A stretch of 64,000 bases of DNA from contig NZ_JABBGE010000002.1 of assembly GCF_012927245.1 (NCBI RefSeq), forward strand, positions 682,001-746,000. Reading direction: 5' to 3'. Source of the DNA: Streptomyces sp. R302. GTDB lineage: Bacteria > Actinomycetota > Actinomycetes > Streptomycetales > Streptomycetaceae. The position numbers and the translations under genes were made by a program. Every line of letters begins with the position of its first letter. Within the stretch, counting starts at the first letter, position 1. The notes below the pieces were generated by a model. The model did no database searches and had not been told where the DNA came from. It saw only the letters and a program-made list of their open reading frames with translations. Shown here piece after piece: positions 34,871-43,174 of this stretch.

Positions 34871-36060
34871 GCGCCCGCGGGAAGAGCGGGGGCGGGAAGA
34901 GCGCCCGCGGGAAGAGCGGCCGTCTGAAGGTGCTGCACGTCATCACCGGCCTCGGCATCGGCGGCGCCGAGCAGCAGCTCCGCCTCCTGCTGCGCCACCT
35001 CCCCGTCCAGGGCCGGGTGGTGACGCTCACCAACCCCGGCCCGGTCGCGCTCGGCATCGAGGCCGACGGCACCCCGGTCACCCACCTCGGCATGACCGGG
35101 AACCGGGACCTCGGCGCGCTGCCCCGGCTCGCCCGGCTGATCCGCGAGGGCGGCTACGACCTCGTCCACACCCACCTGTACCGGGCCTGCGTCTACGGCC
35201 GGCTCGCCGCCCGGCTCGGCGGCGTCCGCCGGGTCATCGCCACCGAGCACTCGCTCGGGGAGTCGCAGATCGAGGGCCGCCCGCTGTCGACGGGCACCCG
35301 CGCGCTCTACCTGGCCTCGGAGCGGCTCGGCACCTCCACGGTCGCGGTTTCGGCGAGCGTGGCCCGCCGGCTCGCCGACTGGGGGGTGGCACCCGACCGG
35401 ATCCAGGTGGTGCCGAACGGCATCGAGACCGGCCGCTTCGCCTTCGCCCCCCGTGCCCGCCGGCTCACCCGGGGCGTCCTCGGCATCCCCGAGGACGCCT
35501 TCGTGGTCGGCGGCGTCGGGCGGCTCGCGCCCGGCAAGCGGTTCGACCGGCTGATCCGGGCGGTGGCCTCGGTACCGGAGGCGCGGCTCCTCCTCGTCGG
35601 CGACGGCGAGCGCCGCGAGGAGCTGCGCGCGGTGGCCCGCGAGTGCGGCGCGGCCGGCCGGGTGCTGTTCTTCGGCGCCTGCGAGGACCCGCCGCTGGAC
35701 GGGCCCGCGGGCCCGATGCTCCCCGAACTCCTCGCCGCCATGGACGTCTTCGTCTCCACCTCGCCCGACGAGACCTTCGGGCTCGCCGTCGTCGAGGCGC
35801 TCGCCGCCGGACTGCCCGTGCTGTACGTGGCGTGCCCGGCGATCGAGGACCTGCCCGCCGACGCGGCGCCCGGCGCCCGCCGGATCGGCGAGTCGGTGCC
35901 CGAACTGATCGGCGCCCTGCACCGGCTGCGGGCCGTGCACGGCCCCCGGCCCGTACGCCTGCCCGCCCCGGCCGCCGCCCGGCGCTACGACATCGCGCAC
36001 AGCGCCGACCGGCTGATGACCCTCTACGACCAGGCCGTCCACGGCCGCCCCGGCCCGTGA
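34867..36060 (+). CDS. GT4-family glycosyltransferase
   Basis: A 397-residue GT-B glycosyltransferase. The first 18 residues are a basic Gly/Lys/Ser repeat (ARGKSGGGKSARGKSG), created by a duplicated 17-bp stretch. The fold then starts with LKVLHVITGLGIGGAEQQL; HTHLYRACVYGR, VVPNGIETGRF, GRLAPGKRFDRL and SPDETFGLAVVEALAAG follow in standard GT4 order. It should add a sugar to the growing repeat unit. The start overlaps the deacetylase gene by 4 bp (ATGA). Confidence 0.9.
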   Translation: MSARGKSGGGKSARGKSGRLKVLHVITGLGIGGAEQQLRLLLRHLPVQGRVVTLTNPGPVALGIEADGTPVTHLGMTGNRDLGALPRLARLIREGGYDLVHTHLYRACVYGRLAARLGGVRRVIATEHSLGESQIEGRPLSTGTRALYLASERLGTSTVAVSASVARRLADWGVAPDRIQVVPNGIETGRFAFAPRARRLTRGVLGIPEDAFVVGGVGRLAPGKRFDRLIRAVASVPEARLLLVGDGERREELRAVARECGAAGRVLFFGACEDPPLDGPAGPMLPELLAAMDVFVSTSPDETFGLAVVEALAAGLPVLYVACPAIEDLPADAAPGARRIGESVPELIGALHRLRAVHGPRPVRLPAPAAARRYDIAHSADRLMTLYDQAVHGRPGP

Positions 36061-36105
36061 ACCCACCGCCCGAACCCCCTGCCCGCCCCAGCGAGAGAGC
36101 CCGTC

Positions 36106-36774
36106 ATGACCACCACCCCACCCCGCGCCGTACGACTGCCCGCCCCCCTGCGCTCCCCCGGCCGCTGGGCGGTGCTGCCCGCCGCCGTGGTCGCCGGAGC
36201 CGTACTCGGCGGCGGCTACGGGGCCCTGAAGACCCCCGAGTACGCCGCCACCAGTCACGTCATCGTCGTCCCCGGCGAGAAGTCCGACCCGGCGGCGGCG
36301 CTCGGCTTCGCGCAGGCGTACGGCCGGGTCGCCACCGACATCGCGGTCACCGGCGACGCCCAGGTGTGGGCCGGGGTGACCGCCGCCACCCTCCGCGAGA
36401 GCGTCCAGGCCGAGACCTCCCCGGACGCCCCGATGATCTCCATCACCGCCCGCGCCTCGAAGCCCTCCAAGGCGGTGTCGATCGCCGACGGGGTGGCCCG
36501 CTCGCTCGTCCTCAACTCCTCGCACGTCGCCGGCAGCACCGGCGTCAAGGTCGTCCAGTTCTCCCGCGCGACCAAGCCGGCCGCCCCCGTGTCGCCGTCC
36601 GCGCCGCTCTCCGCCCTCGTCGGCGCCTGCGCCGGCGGGCTGCTCGGCGGGCTCGCGCTGCTCGTCCGCCCGAAGCGGGCCGCCACGCGCGCCGAGGGCC
36701 GCCACTCCCGCCCGGCGGCGGCCGCGGCTGCCGCGGTGCCCGCGCCCGCCGCCCACCAGCCGGAGGCGGTGTGA
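36106..36774 (+). CDS. Wzz/YveK-like chain-length determinant protein
   Basis: A 222-residue protein with two membrane segments (about residues 24-44 and 164-186) around an outside domain (YAATSHVIVVPGEKSDPAAA, VSIADGVARSLVLNSSHV), ending in an Ala-rich cytoplasmic tail with no kinase motif. This is the Wzz/polysaccharide co-polymerase layout, which sets chain length in Wzy-dependent systems. Good GAGAGAG site upstream. It overlaps the acetyltransferase gene by 4 bp. Confidence 0.85.
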   Translation: MTTTPPRAVRLPAPLRSPGRWAVLPAAVVAGAVLGGGYGALKTPEYAATSHVIVVPGEKSDPAAALGFAQAYGRVATDIAVTGDAQVWAGVTAATLRESVQAETSPDAPMISITARASKPSKAVSIADGVARSLVLNSSHVAGSTGVKVVQFSRATKPAAPVSPSAPLSALVGACAGGLLGGLALLVRPKRAATRAEGRHSRPAAAAAAAVPAPAAHQPEAV

Positions 36775-37919
36775 CCTTGGGAAGAACCCTGCGGACCGAG
36801 CTCTGCCGCGACACGGAGGCCTTCGGCCGCCTGGCGGCCGAATGGACGGCGCTGTACGGGCGCTGCTCCTCGGCGACCCCCTTCCAGTCCCACTCCTGGC
36901 TGCACTCCTGGTGGGTGTCGTACGGCCGTCCCGGCGCGCTGCGGGTGGTGCTCGTGCGGGACGGGTCCGGCGCGCTCGTCGCGGCGGCGCCCCTGATGCG
37001 GGCGCGCGGGCCGCTGCCCGTGCTCACCCAGCTCGGCGGCGCCATCACCGACTTCACCGACGTCCTCCTCGACGACGAGCGTCCCGAGGCGGCCGCCGCC
37101 CTCGCCGACGCCGTCGCCCGCACGGCCCGGGGCGCCGTCGTCGACCTGCGGGAGGTACGGCCCGGCGCCGCCGCCGAACGGGTCTTCGCGCACTGGCGCG
37201 GGCCGCGCCGCCGGCTCCCCGACTCGCTGTGCCTGGAGCTGCCCGCCGTCCCCATGGAGGGCCTGCTCGAACGGATCCCGTCAGGGAAGGCCCAGCGGGT
37301 CCGCGCCAAGCTGCGCAAACTCGACGCGCTCGGCATCGACGCGCACGTGGTCACGGGCCCCGACGTGCCCGCCGCCCTCGACCGCCTCCTCACCCTCCAC
37401 CGCCTCCAGTGGCGGGGCCGCGGGGTGACCGCCGAGCACACCAGCGAGCGGTTCGCCCAGCACCTGACCCGGGCGGTGCGGCCCATGGTGGAGCGCGGCG
37501 ACGCGATGGTCACCGAGTTCCGGCTCGGCGGGGACGTCGTCGCCGCCGACCTTACCCTGATGTCCCCGCGCCTCGCCGGCGGCTACCTGTACGGCGCCGA
37601 CCCGGTGCTGCGGGAGCGGAAGGTCGACGTCGCCGCGATGCTGCTGCGGCACGGGGCCCGCGAGACCAGCGCGGGCGGCCGGGCCACCCTGAGCATGCTG
37701 CGGGGCAGCGAACCGTACAAGCAGCACTGGCGGCCCGAGCCGGTCCGCAACCGGCGGCTGCTGCTCACCGGCCGCGGTACGGCCCCGCTCCTGTGGCTCC
37801 ACGCGGGCGCGGCGGACGCGCGGCGCTGGGCGGCCCGGCAGGCGCGGGAGCGGGCCTGGGTCGGCCGGCTCCTCGCCCGCCTCCCCGGCCGCGCGCCCGC
37901 GTCCGTGCCGGGCGGCTGA
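36771..37919 (+). CDS. BioF2/FemAB-like GNAT acetyltransferase
   Basis: A 382-residue protein with two GNAT-like halves (CelD/BioF2 group). Characteristic pieces are [17 protein letters not shown] near the N-terminus and, in the second half, [28 protein letters not shown] and [13 protein letters not shown]. These enzymes acylate sugars or peptides in polysaccharide clusters. The GTG at 36771 overlaps the previous stop (GTGA) and follows GGAGG. It is the last gene of the plus-strand cluster and converges on the GH26-like gene 3 bp away. Confidence 0.87.
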   Translation: MTLGRTLRTELCRDTEAFGRLAAEWTALYGRCSSATPFQSHSWLHSWWVSYGRPGALRVVLVRDGSGALVAAAPLMRARGPLPVLTQLGGAITDFTDVLLDDERPEAAAALADAVARTARGAVVDLREVRPGAAAERVFAHWRGPRRRLPDSLCLELPAVPMEGLLERIPSGKAQRVRAKLRKLDALGIDAHVVTGPDVPAALDRLLTLHRLQWRGRGVTAEHTSERFAQHLTRAVRPMVERGDAMVTEFRLGGDVVAADLTLMSPRLAGGYLYGADPVLRERKVDVAAMLLRHGARETSAGGRATLSMLRGSEPYKQHWRPEPVRNRRLLLTGRGTAPLLWLHAGAADARRWAARQARERAWVGRLLARLPGRAPASVPGG

Positions 37920-37922
37920 CCG

Positions 37923-39536
37923 TCAGAACGGCCAGACGCCGTTGAGGGCCTCCTTCCAGACGAGGTTCAGGTCCAGGCCGAGGTCGAGGTCGAGCTTCGG
38001 CTCGTCCTTCCACCCGGTCTCCTTGGGCACACACACCGGCCCACCGATCCAGCTCTCCACCCACTCCCCGAGCTCGACCTTCCAACAGTCGGGCTTGGGC
38101 TCGGGCTTGGGCTCCGGCTTGGGTTCCGGCTTCGGCTCGGGCTTGGGTTCCGGCTTCGGCTCGGGCTTGGGCTCGGGCTTGGGTTCCGGCTTCGGCTCAG
38201 GCTTCGGTTCCGGCTTGGGCTCAGGCTTCGGTTCCGGCTTCGGTTCCGGCTTCGGCTCGGGCTTCGGTTCCGGCTTGGGCTCAGGCTTGGGTTCCGGCTT
38301 CGGCTCGGGCTTCGGCTCGGGCTTCGGCTCGGGCTTGGGCTCGGGCTTGGGCTCAGGCTTGGGCTCAGGCTTCGGCTCGGGAACCGTCGGATCCACGGGA
38401 TCCACAGGGTCAACCGGATCCACCGGATCCACCGGGTCAACGGGGTCAACCGGGTCGACAGGATCCACGGGGTCGACGGGGTCAACCGGGTCGACAGGAT
38501 CCACCGGCACCGAAGGCGGCTCCGCCCCGTACAGCATCTCCCGGAAGACCCGTGACGACTCCGGATTGTCGTCGCACTGCCAGACGCCGTGCGGGCAATA
38601 GTCCGTGATGGTGTGGTAGAGCGGCTTGTGCTGCCGGATCCATTCCAGCATGCGCCGCATGTACGTCGGGTTGTCGCCGTTCCGGAAGAGCCCCCATTCG
38701 GGGTAGGAGATCTGCTTTCCGTGCTCGGCGGCGAAATCGACCTGCTTCTGGAGTCCGTACGGCTCGTCGACGTGCCGGTCGAAATCCGCGCCGGGCGGCT
38801 GGTCGTACGAGTCCATGCCGATGATGTCGACGACGTCGTCGCCGGGATAGCACTCGGTCCACGGCACCGCGTCCCGGCCCCGGCTGGGGTTGAAGTCGAA
38901 GCGGAACCGCTGGCCGGGCACGGACCGCATGGTCGTGACGATCCGGTTCCAGTACTTCTTCCAGGCCGTCGGGTCGGGTCCGCACCGGTGGGTGTAGGTG
39001 GTGCCGTTCATCTCCCAGCCGAGGACGAGGACCGGGTCCAGGGCGCCCGCCTCGACGAGCCGCCGCGCGAGCGTGCGGAAGTGGTGGTCGTAGTAGCCGG
39101 CCGCGCCGAGCTGGAGCTGGCGGCGTACCTCCTGGTCGGAGACGCCTGCCTCGTTCCGTTCGAGCATGGGGACGTTGAGGACGAAGATCCGGTCGCGTTT
39201 GGTGTTGCGCCAGTCGGCCCAGGCGTCGAGGAAGCCGGGCGGGCCCTCGATGTTGGACCAGAGGTCGCCGGGCAGGTAGGTGTGGCCGACGCGGAGCTCG
39301 CGGCCGCCGAGCCAGCGTTCCAGCTCGGCGATCCGGCGGACGCCCCGCGAACCGGAATCGAGGAAGGCGCCCATGGCCGTGGCGGCCGGGAGAGTCGGAC
39401 CGGGGTCCTCCGTCGTGGCGGACGCGGCGGCGTGAGCGGGTGCCGACAGCACGACCGAACCCGATACGAGGAGACCGGCGGTGATCACCCCCAGCCATTT
39501 CCGTCTTCTTCTCGGTGTTCCTCCGACAGGCTCCAT
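37923..39536 (-). CDS. Secreted GH26-like protein with VDP and KPEP repeat tail
   Basis: A 537-residue exported protein with a signal peptide (to about residue 36, ending APAHA). Residues 50-340 form a GH26-like domain closely similar to the paralogue at 19542: GWEMNGTTY and [11 protein letters not shown] carry the two catalytic Glu. The tail then changes to a run of Val-Asp-Pro units (about 12), then about 24 Lys-Pro-Glu-Pro units, ending in a 50-residue cap with two Cys and five Trp ([22 protein letters not shown]). The charged polyproline tail probably spans the cell wall. It converges on the exopolysaccharide cluster, suggesting the polymer is its substrate. Confidence 0.88.
   Translation of the reverse strand: MEPVGGTPRRRRKWLGVITAGLLVSGSVVLSAPAHAAASATTEDPGPTLPAATAMGAFLDSGSRGVRRIAELERWLGGRELRVGHTYLPGDLWSNIEGPPGFLDAWADWRNTKRDRIFVLNVPMLERNEAGVSDQEVRRQLQLGAAGYYDHHFRTLARRLVEAGALDPVLVLGWEMNGTTYTHRCGPDPTAWKKYWNRIVTTMRSVPGQRFRFDFNPSRGRDAVPWTECYPGDDVVDIIGMDSYDQPPGADFDRHVDEPYGLQKQVDFAAEHGKQISYPEWGLFRNGDNPTYMRRMLEWIRQHKPLYHTITDYCPHGVWQCDDNPESSRVFREMLYGAEPPSVPVDPVDPVDPVDPVDPVDPVDPVDPVDPVDPVDPVDPVDPTVPEPKPEPKPEPKPEPKPEPKPEPKPEPKPEPKPEPKPEPKPEPKPEPKPEPKPEPKPEPKPEPKPEPKPEPKPEPKPEPKPEPKPEPKPEPKPEPKPDCWKVELGEWVESWIGGPVCVPKETGWKDEPKLDLDLGLDLNLVWKEALNGVWPF
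38091..38505 (-). repeat. Coding repeats: KPEP (12-bp) and VDP (9-bp) arrays
   Basis: Positions 38091-38381 are about 24 copies of a 12-bp unit encoding Lys-Pro-Glu-Pro with synonymous changes; 38394-38505 are about 12 copies of a 9-bp unit encoding Val-Asp-Pro. Both stay in frame with the GH26-like gene. Such arrays readily change length by slippage. Confidence 0.93.
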
Positions 39537-39695
39537 GGCCGCTCCTTCAGGCGCGCGCCCTTTGACGCACAGTCAATCTGATGTTCTGAAAGTATTCCTA
39601 ATGAGCCGACCGTGAACTCGGCTTCCCTCCGCTCCGTAGTCCATTAGAGGATTTCATCGCCCAGTCGGGCCACCCGAGATGAAGGGTCCTTGGCC

Positions 39696-41000
39696 GTGCC
39701 GCCTTTCGACACCCGCGTTCCCGCAGTCCTCGTGCGGCTCGACCGGAACCCCTTCCACCACGGAACCCTCGGCGCCGCCCGCTCCCTGGGCCGGGCCGGG
39801 ATCCCCGTGCACGCGGTCGTCGAGTCCACCGACAGCCCCGTCGCCCGCTCGCGGTACGTCCGCTCGGTCCGCGCCCGGCCCGCCACCGCGACCTCCACCG
39901 AGCTGGCCGGGCTGCTGCTCCGGATCGCCGGGGAGGTCACCGACGCCCCGTCAGCTTCCGTGCTCGCCGTCCCGCTGGACGACGTCAGCGCCCTCGCGCT
40001 CGCCCGCCGCCGGACCGAACTCGCGGGCAGGATCCTGCTGCCCGACCGGACCGAGGAGCAGCTGCTGCGGGTCGCGGACAAGGCCCGGCTCGCCGAGGTC
40101 TGCGCCGGGCTCGGCCTGCCCCACCCCCGTACCGAACTCCCCGCCGGCGCCGAGGAGGCCGCCGCCATGGCCTGGTCGCTCGGCCTGCCGGTGGTCGCCA
40201 AGTGGAGCCGCCCCTGGCTGCTGCCCGCCGGCTCCGGCCTGCGCAGTACGACGATCCTCCGCTCGCTCGCCGAGGTGCGGGAGCTGTACCGCCGCACCCC
40301 GCAGGCCGGCAGTCGGCTGCTGCTCCAGGAGCTGCTGCCGCCGGGCCGGGGCCTCGACTGGTTCTTCCACGGGTACGCGGACTCCGCCGGCCGCTGCGCC
40401 GCCGGGGCCACCGGTCGCAAGGAGCGGTCCTGGCCGGACGGCGCCGGGCTCACCGCCGTCGGCCGCTGGGCGCCCAATCCGGAGGTGGACCGGCTCGCCC
40501 GCGGACTGCTCGAAGCGCTCGGGCACCGGGGCGTGTGCGACCTCGACTTCCGCCTCGACCCGGACACCGGCGCGTACCACCTGCTCGACTTCAACCCCCG
40601 CCCCGGCGCCCAGTTCCGGCTCTTCGCCGACCGCCGTGGCCTCGACGTGGTGCGGGCCCTGCACCTGGACCTCACCGGCCGGCCGGTGCCGCCGCTCTCC
40701 CCCGCGTACGGCCGCCGGTTCGTCGTCGAGAACTACGCGGCGCTCTCGCTGCTCGCCTCCCCGCGCCGCCGGTACGCCCCCGAGCCCGGCGCCGCCCGGC
40801 GGCCCGCCGAGCGCGCCTGGTTCGCCGCCGACGACCCGGCGCCCGCGCTCGCCATGGGCCGCGCCTGGCTCGCCCATCTGCTGCGCCGGGCCCTGGCGGC
40901 GGTCCGGCGGCGGCTCGCGGCCCGCCGGCCCCGGCACCCGGCCACCCTCCCCGGCCCCGCGAGCCGCCCCTCCTCCTCCACCCGGCTCACCCGGCGATGA
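39696..41000 (+). CDS. ATP-grasp carboxylate-amine ligase-like protein
   Basis: About 434 residues with an ATP-grasp fold. The pre-ATP domain begins VPAVLVRLDRNPFHHGTLGAA; the ATP-binding lysines are in RVADKARLAEV and LPVVAKWSRPW; the metal-binding motif is LLDFNPRPGAQF. It should activate a carboxylate as acyl phosphate and join it to an amine. The start is uncertain: GTG at 39696 with GAAGGG at good distance, or TTG at 39690. It overlaps the truncated flavoprotein gene by 4 bp. Being next to the polysaccharide cluster, it may decorate a glycan with an amino acid. Confidence 0.82.
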   Translation: MPPFDTRVPAVLVRLDRNPFHHGTLGAARSLGRAGIPVHAVVESTDSPVARSRYVRSVRARPATATSTELAGLLLRIAGEVTDAPSASVLAVPLDDVSALALARRRTELAGRILLPDRTEEQLLRVADKARLAEVCAGLGLPHPRTELPAGAEEAAAMAWSLGLPVVAKWSRPWLLPAGSGLRSTTILRSLAEVRELYRRTPQAGSRLLLQELLPPGRGLDWFFHGYADSAGRCAAGATGRKERSWPDGAGLTAVGRWAPNPEVDRLARGLLEALGHRGVCDLDFRLDPDTGAYHLLDFNPRPGAQFRLFADRRGLDVVRALHLDLTGRPVPPLSPAYGRRFVVENYAALSLLASPRRRYAPEPGAARRPAERAWFAADDPAPALAMGRAWLAHLLRRALAAVRRRLAARRPRHPATLPGPASRPSSSTRLTRR

Positions 41001-41227
41001 AGACGGAAGACGCGATGGCGCACGCGAATCCGGTCCACGACCTGGTGGTCGTCGGGGCCGGTCCCTACGGGCTCTCGGTGGCCGCGCACGCGGCGGCCGG
41101 CGGCCTCGACCCGGTCACCTTCGGCCGGCCCATGGAGTCCTGGCACGCCATGCCCTCCGGCATGCTCCTGAAGTCCGAGCCGTGGGCCTCGCACCTCTCC
41201 GACCCGGCGGGGGCGGTACGGGCGTAG
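40997..41227 (+). pseudogene. Truncated FAD-dependent oxidoreductase (N-terminal Rossmann part only)
   Basis: Only 76 residues remain. VHDLVVVGAGPYGLSVAAHA is a complete FAD-binding GxGxxG motif, followed by MPSGMLLKSEPWASHLSDP, which is the expected continuation in flavoprotein monooxygenases of about 400-450 residues. A stop then follows and a strong terminator begins 7 bp later, so the rest of the gene has been lost. It still overlaps the ATP-grasp gene by 4 bp, showing the original operon. Confidence 0.8.
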
Positions 41228-41233
41228 ACAGGG

Positions 41234-41270
41234 GCCGGCCCCGGGAGGCGGTGCGCCTCCCGGGGCCGGC
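41234..41270. terminator. Bidirectional terminator between flavoprotein remnant and third chaplin
   Basis: A perfect stem of at least 16 bp (GCCGGCCCCGGGAGGC and its complement) with a very short loop, between convergent genes. Confidence 0.88.
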
Positions 41271-41302
41271 GGGTGCCGTGGGCTCGGCCACGACCGCCTG
41301 GG

Positions 41303-41536
41303 TCAGGCGTTGATGCAGGTGTTGCCGAAGGCCGGGTTCAGCGCGCCGATGACGTTGATGCTGTTGCCGCAGGCGTTGATCGGGATGTGGATCGGGATCT
41401 GGACGACGTTGCCCGAGAGGACACCCGGCGAACCGACGGCCGCACCGTACGCTTCGGCGTCGGCGAAGGCGGGGGTGGCCGCGCCCATGGCCATGATGAC
41501 TCCGGCGATGACGGCGGCAGCCTTCTTGCACTTCAT
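41303..41536 (-). CDS. Short chaplin
   Basis: A 77-residue chaplin with a signal peptide (MKCKKAAAVIAGVIMAMGAA, cleavage after AFA at about residue 25) and one chaplin domain with VGSPGVLSGNVVQIPIHIPI, cysteines C56 and C74 and NPAFGNT. The isoleucines replacing the usual valines in PIHIPIN recall the ChpE type, but ChpE lacks the cysteines. An extra Cys is in the signal peptide. I chose the ATG at 41536; the upstream extension has no protein character. No clear BldN promoter was found. Confidence 0.94.
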   Translation of the reverse strand: MKCKKAAAVIAGVIMAMGAATPAFADAEAYGAAVGSPGVLSGNVVQIPIHIPINACGNSINVIGALNPAFGNTCINA

Positions 41537-41665
41537 TTCGTCTGGCTCCTTTTCCGCGACGGGAGATCGGCTTCCGTCGCTCACACGGACAACGACAAAC
41601 TGCCGCGATGGAAACCGGAATTCGCGTTCCCCGGCCCGGCATTCACTCCGTTGGCGCGCACGACA

Positions 41666-41697
41666 CAGGGCCGGAGGAAGGAATTCCTCCGGCCCTG
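41666..41697 (-). terminator. Terminator after the first rodlin gene
   Basis: A perfect 14-bp stem (CAGGGCCGGAGGAA / TTCCTCCGGCCCTG) with a 4-nt loop, 20 bp after the stop on the minus strand. Confidence 0.87.
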
Positions 41698-41716
41698 CGG
41701 TGCGCTTGTATCCGGA

Positions 41717-42130
41717 TCAGCTGTTGCCGATGCCGTTCCCGGAGAGCACCGGGATGTCCTCCACGAGGTGCGACAGCGGCTCGTCGCCCTTCGCCTGCGT
41801 GGAGTTCTCCGCGCACTGCTGGTTCTGCGGGGAGGACAGGACGTTGACGTCCTGGACGGCGACCGGGACGAGGATGCCGACGACGGAGCCGACGTTGCCC
41901 TTGACCGGGGCGCCCAGGCAGAGCTTGTTCAGCGAGCCCTGGACCGCGGAGAACTGCGGGCTCATGTCGCCGGCGGTGGTGGAGTTGCCGAACGCCTGGT
42001 GGGCGCCGTTCCCGGAGAAGGAGGTCGTGCCGCCGTCGTTGGCGATGGCCATCGCGGGGGCGGCGGCCGCGGCGGCGACGCCGACGGCCGAAGCGGTGAC
42101 GGCCGCGGCCGCCATCATCTTCTTGATCAC
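41717..42130 (-). CDS. Rodlin (RdlA/RdlB family)
   Basis: A 137-residue secreted rodlin, which with chaplins forms the paired rodlets on aerial hyphae and spores. Signal peptide to about residue 28 (APAMA). The mature part has [56 protein letters not shown] and the two conserved cysteines C71 and C106. It is divergent from the second rodlin and shares the same promoter sequence. The C-terminus GNGIGNS matches the other two copies. Confidence 0.95.
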   Translation of the reverse strand: MIKKMMAAAAVTASAVGVAAAAAAPAMAIANDGGTTSFSGNGAHQAFGNSTTAGDMSPQFSAVQGSLNKLCLGAPVKGNVGSVVGILVPVAVQDVNVLSSPQNQQCAENSTQAKGDEPLSHLVEDIPVLSGNGIGNS

Positions 42131-42178
42131 GGTGAATCCGTTCTGTTCCCACCAATCGAGCTGATTGATGCGACGGGA

Positions 42179-42206
42179 TCAACTGCGGGCGGAGAGGTAG
42201 GTTCCG
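42179..42206 (-). promoter_or_regulatory. BldN-like promoter of the first rodlin gene
   Basis: On the minus strand: CGGAAC (42206-42201), 16 bp, AGTTGA (42184-42179). Both hexamers differ from the BldN consensus by one base and are identical to those before the other two rodlin genes. 48 bp from the start codon. Confidence 0.72.
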
Positions 42207-42276
42207 GCGCTTCACCCGATCGACTGGGAACCGCGACGAGCGCTGCCGCGTGCGCTCCGCCAACGGGGTGACAGGG

Positions 42277-42304
42277 CGGAACCCGGCGCTCCGAGGCGAG
42301 TTGA
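42277..42304 (+). promoter_or_regulatory. BldN-like promoter of the second rodlin gene
   Basis: CGGAAC (42277-42282), 16 bp, AGTTGA (42299-42304), 44 bp before the start codon. Same hexamers and spacing as the other rodlin promoters. Confidence 0.72.
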
Positions 42305-42348
42305 TCAGGGGGCTCCCTGCACGGAGCCGGTTCTAGAAGGGAACTCCC

Positions 42349-42759
42349 GTGATCAAGAAGGTCATGGCCACCGCGGCCGCCGCCGCTTCGATCGTCGGCG
42401 CCTCCGCCGCCGCGGCCACCCCCGCCCTCGCCATCGCCGACGACGGCGGCACCACCTCCAAGAGCGGCAACTTCGCCCACCAGGAGTACGGCAACTCGTA
42501 CACGTACGGGAACATGAGCCCGCAGTTCGCGCTGGTCCAGGGTTCCCTGAACAAGCCCTGCATCGGCCTGCCGGCGAAGCTCAACGCGGGCTCGATCGTG
42601 GGCCTGGTCCCGATCTCGGTCCAGGACATCAACGTCCTGTCCTCCCCGCAGAACCAGCAGTGCGTCGAGAACTCGACGCAGGCCAAGGGCGACGAGCCGC
42701 TGTCGCACATCCTGGAGGACATCCCGGTGCTCTCCGGGAACGGCGTCGGCAACAGCTGA
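42349..42759 (+). CDS. Rodlin (RdlA/RdlB family)
   Basis: A 136-residue rodlin with a GTG start and a signal peptide to about residue 28 (TPALA). The mature part keeps [38 protein letters not shown] and [20 protein letters not shown]. It is very similar to the third rodlin over the second half, including identical DNA stretches, pointing to duplication or gene conversion. Divergent from the first rodlin; own BldN-like promoter and own terminator. Confidence 0.95.
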   Translation: MIKKVMATAAAAASIVGASAAAATPALAIADDGGTTSKSGNFAHQEYGNSYTYGNMSPQFALVQGSLNKPCIGLPAKLNAGSIVGLVPISVQDINVLSSPQNQQCVENSTQAKGDEPLSHILEDIPVLSGNGVGNS

Positions 42760-42772
42760 CGATCGCGCGTCG

Positions 42773-42799
42773 AGGGGCCGCCCCGCCGGGGCGGCCCCT
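42773..42799 (+). terminator. Terminator after the second rodlin gene
   Basis: A 12-bp perfect stem (AGGGGCCGCCCC / GGGGCGGCCCCT) with a 3-nt loop, 13 bp after the stop. Confidence 0.82.
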
Positions 42800-42828
42800 T
42801 CGTGCGTACCGGGCCCGCCGGACGGGCC

Positions 42829-43056
42829 CTAGCGCGGCCAGACGGGGGTGGACATCAGGCGCTCCCACTCCCGGTCCGGCATGCCCGGCACCGCCCGCCC
42901 CGCCTGCACCCACTGGTCCACCAGGGCGGAATAGACGGGAAATTGTCGGTGGGACGGGGCCCTGTCGACGGTCGGCGGTTCGCTCACGTACCGGCTCTTC
43001 GGAATGAAGGCCATCCGTTCCCATTTCCCGGGATTACCGGGAACCGGCGGCGCCAT
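42829..43056 (-). CDS. Small conserved-looking hypothetical protein
   Basis: A 75-residue cytoplasmic protein preceded by a good GGAAGGAG site 6 bp from the ATG at 43056. It is polar and contains IPKSRYVSEPPTVDRAPSH, FPVYSALVDQWVQAGR and the C-terminal DREWERLMSTPVWPR. No signal peptide. It sits between a rodlin and the LCP gene on the opposite strand. The ribosome site and non-random composition support a real gene, but I recognise no family. Confidence 0.65.
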   Translation of the reverse strand: MAPPVPGNPGKWERMAFIPKSRYVSEPPTVDRAPSHRQFPVYSALVDQWVQAGRAVPGMPDREWERLMSTPVWPR

Positions 43057-43174
43057 CCTCGCTCCTTCCGCTGCTATTCCCGCATCATTACACAAGCCTC
43101 GCAACGGAGTGATTCACACGCCCGATACCGCGTCGCGTATCTGTGTGCGAGCGGGGTCGAAATAGCGTGCGGGC

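Noticed and set aside
38091..38505. Regular direct repeats that could suggest a CRISPR array
   Set aside because: Units are 12 bp and 9 bp with no unique spacers and stay in frame; they encode the KPEP and VDP tail of the GH26-like protein.
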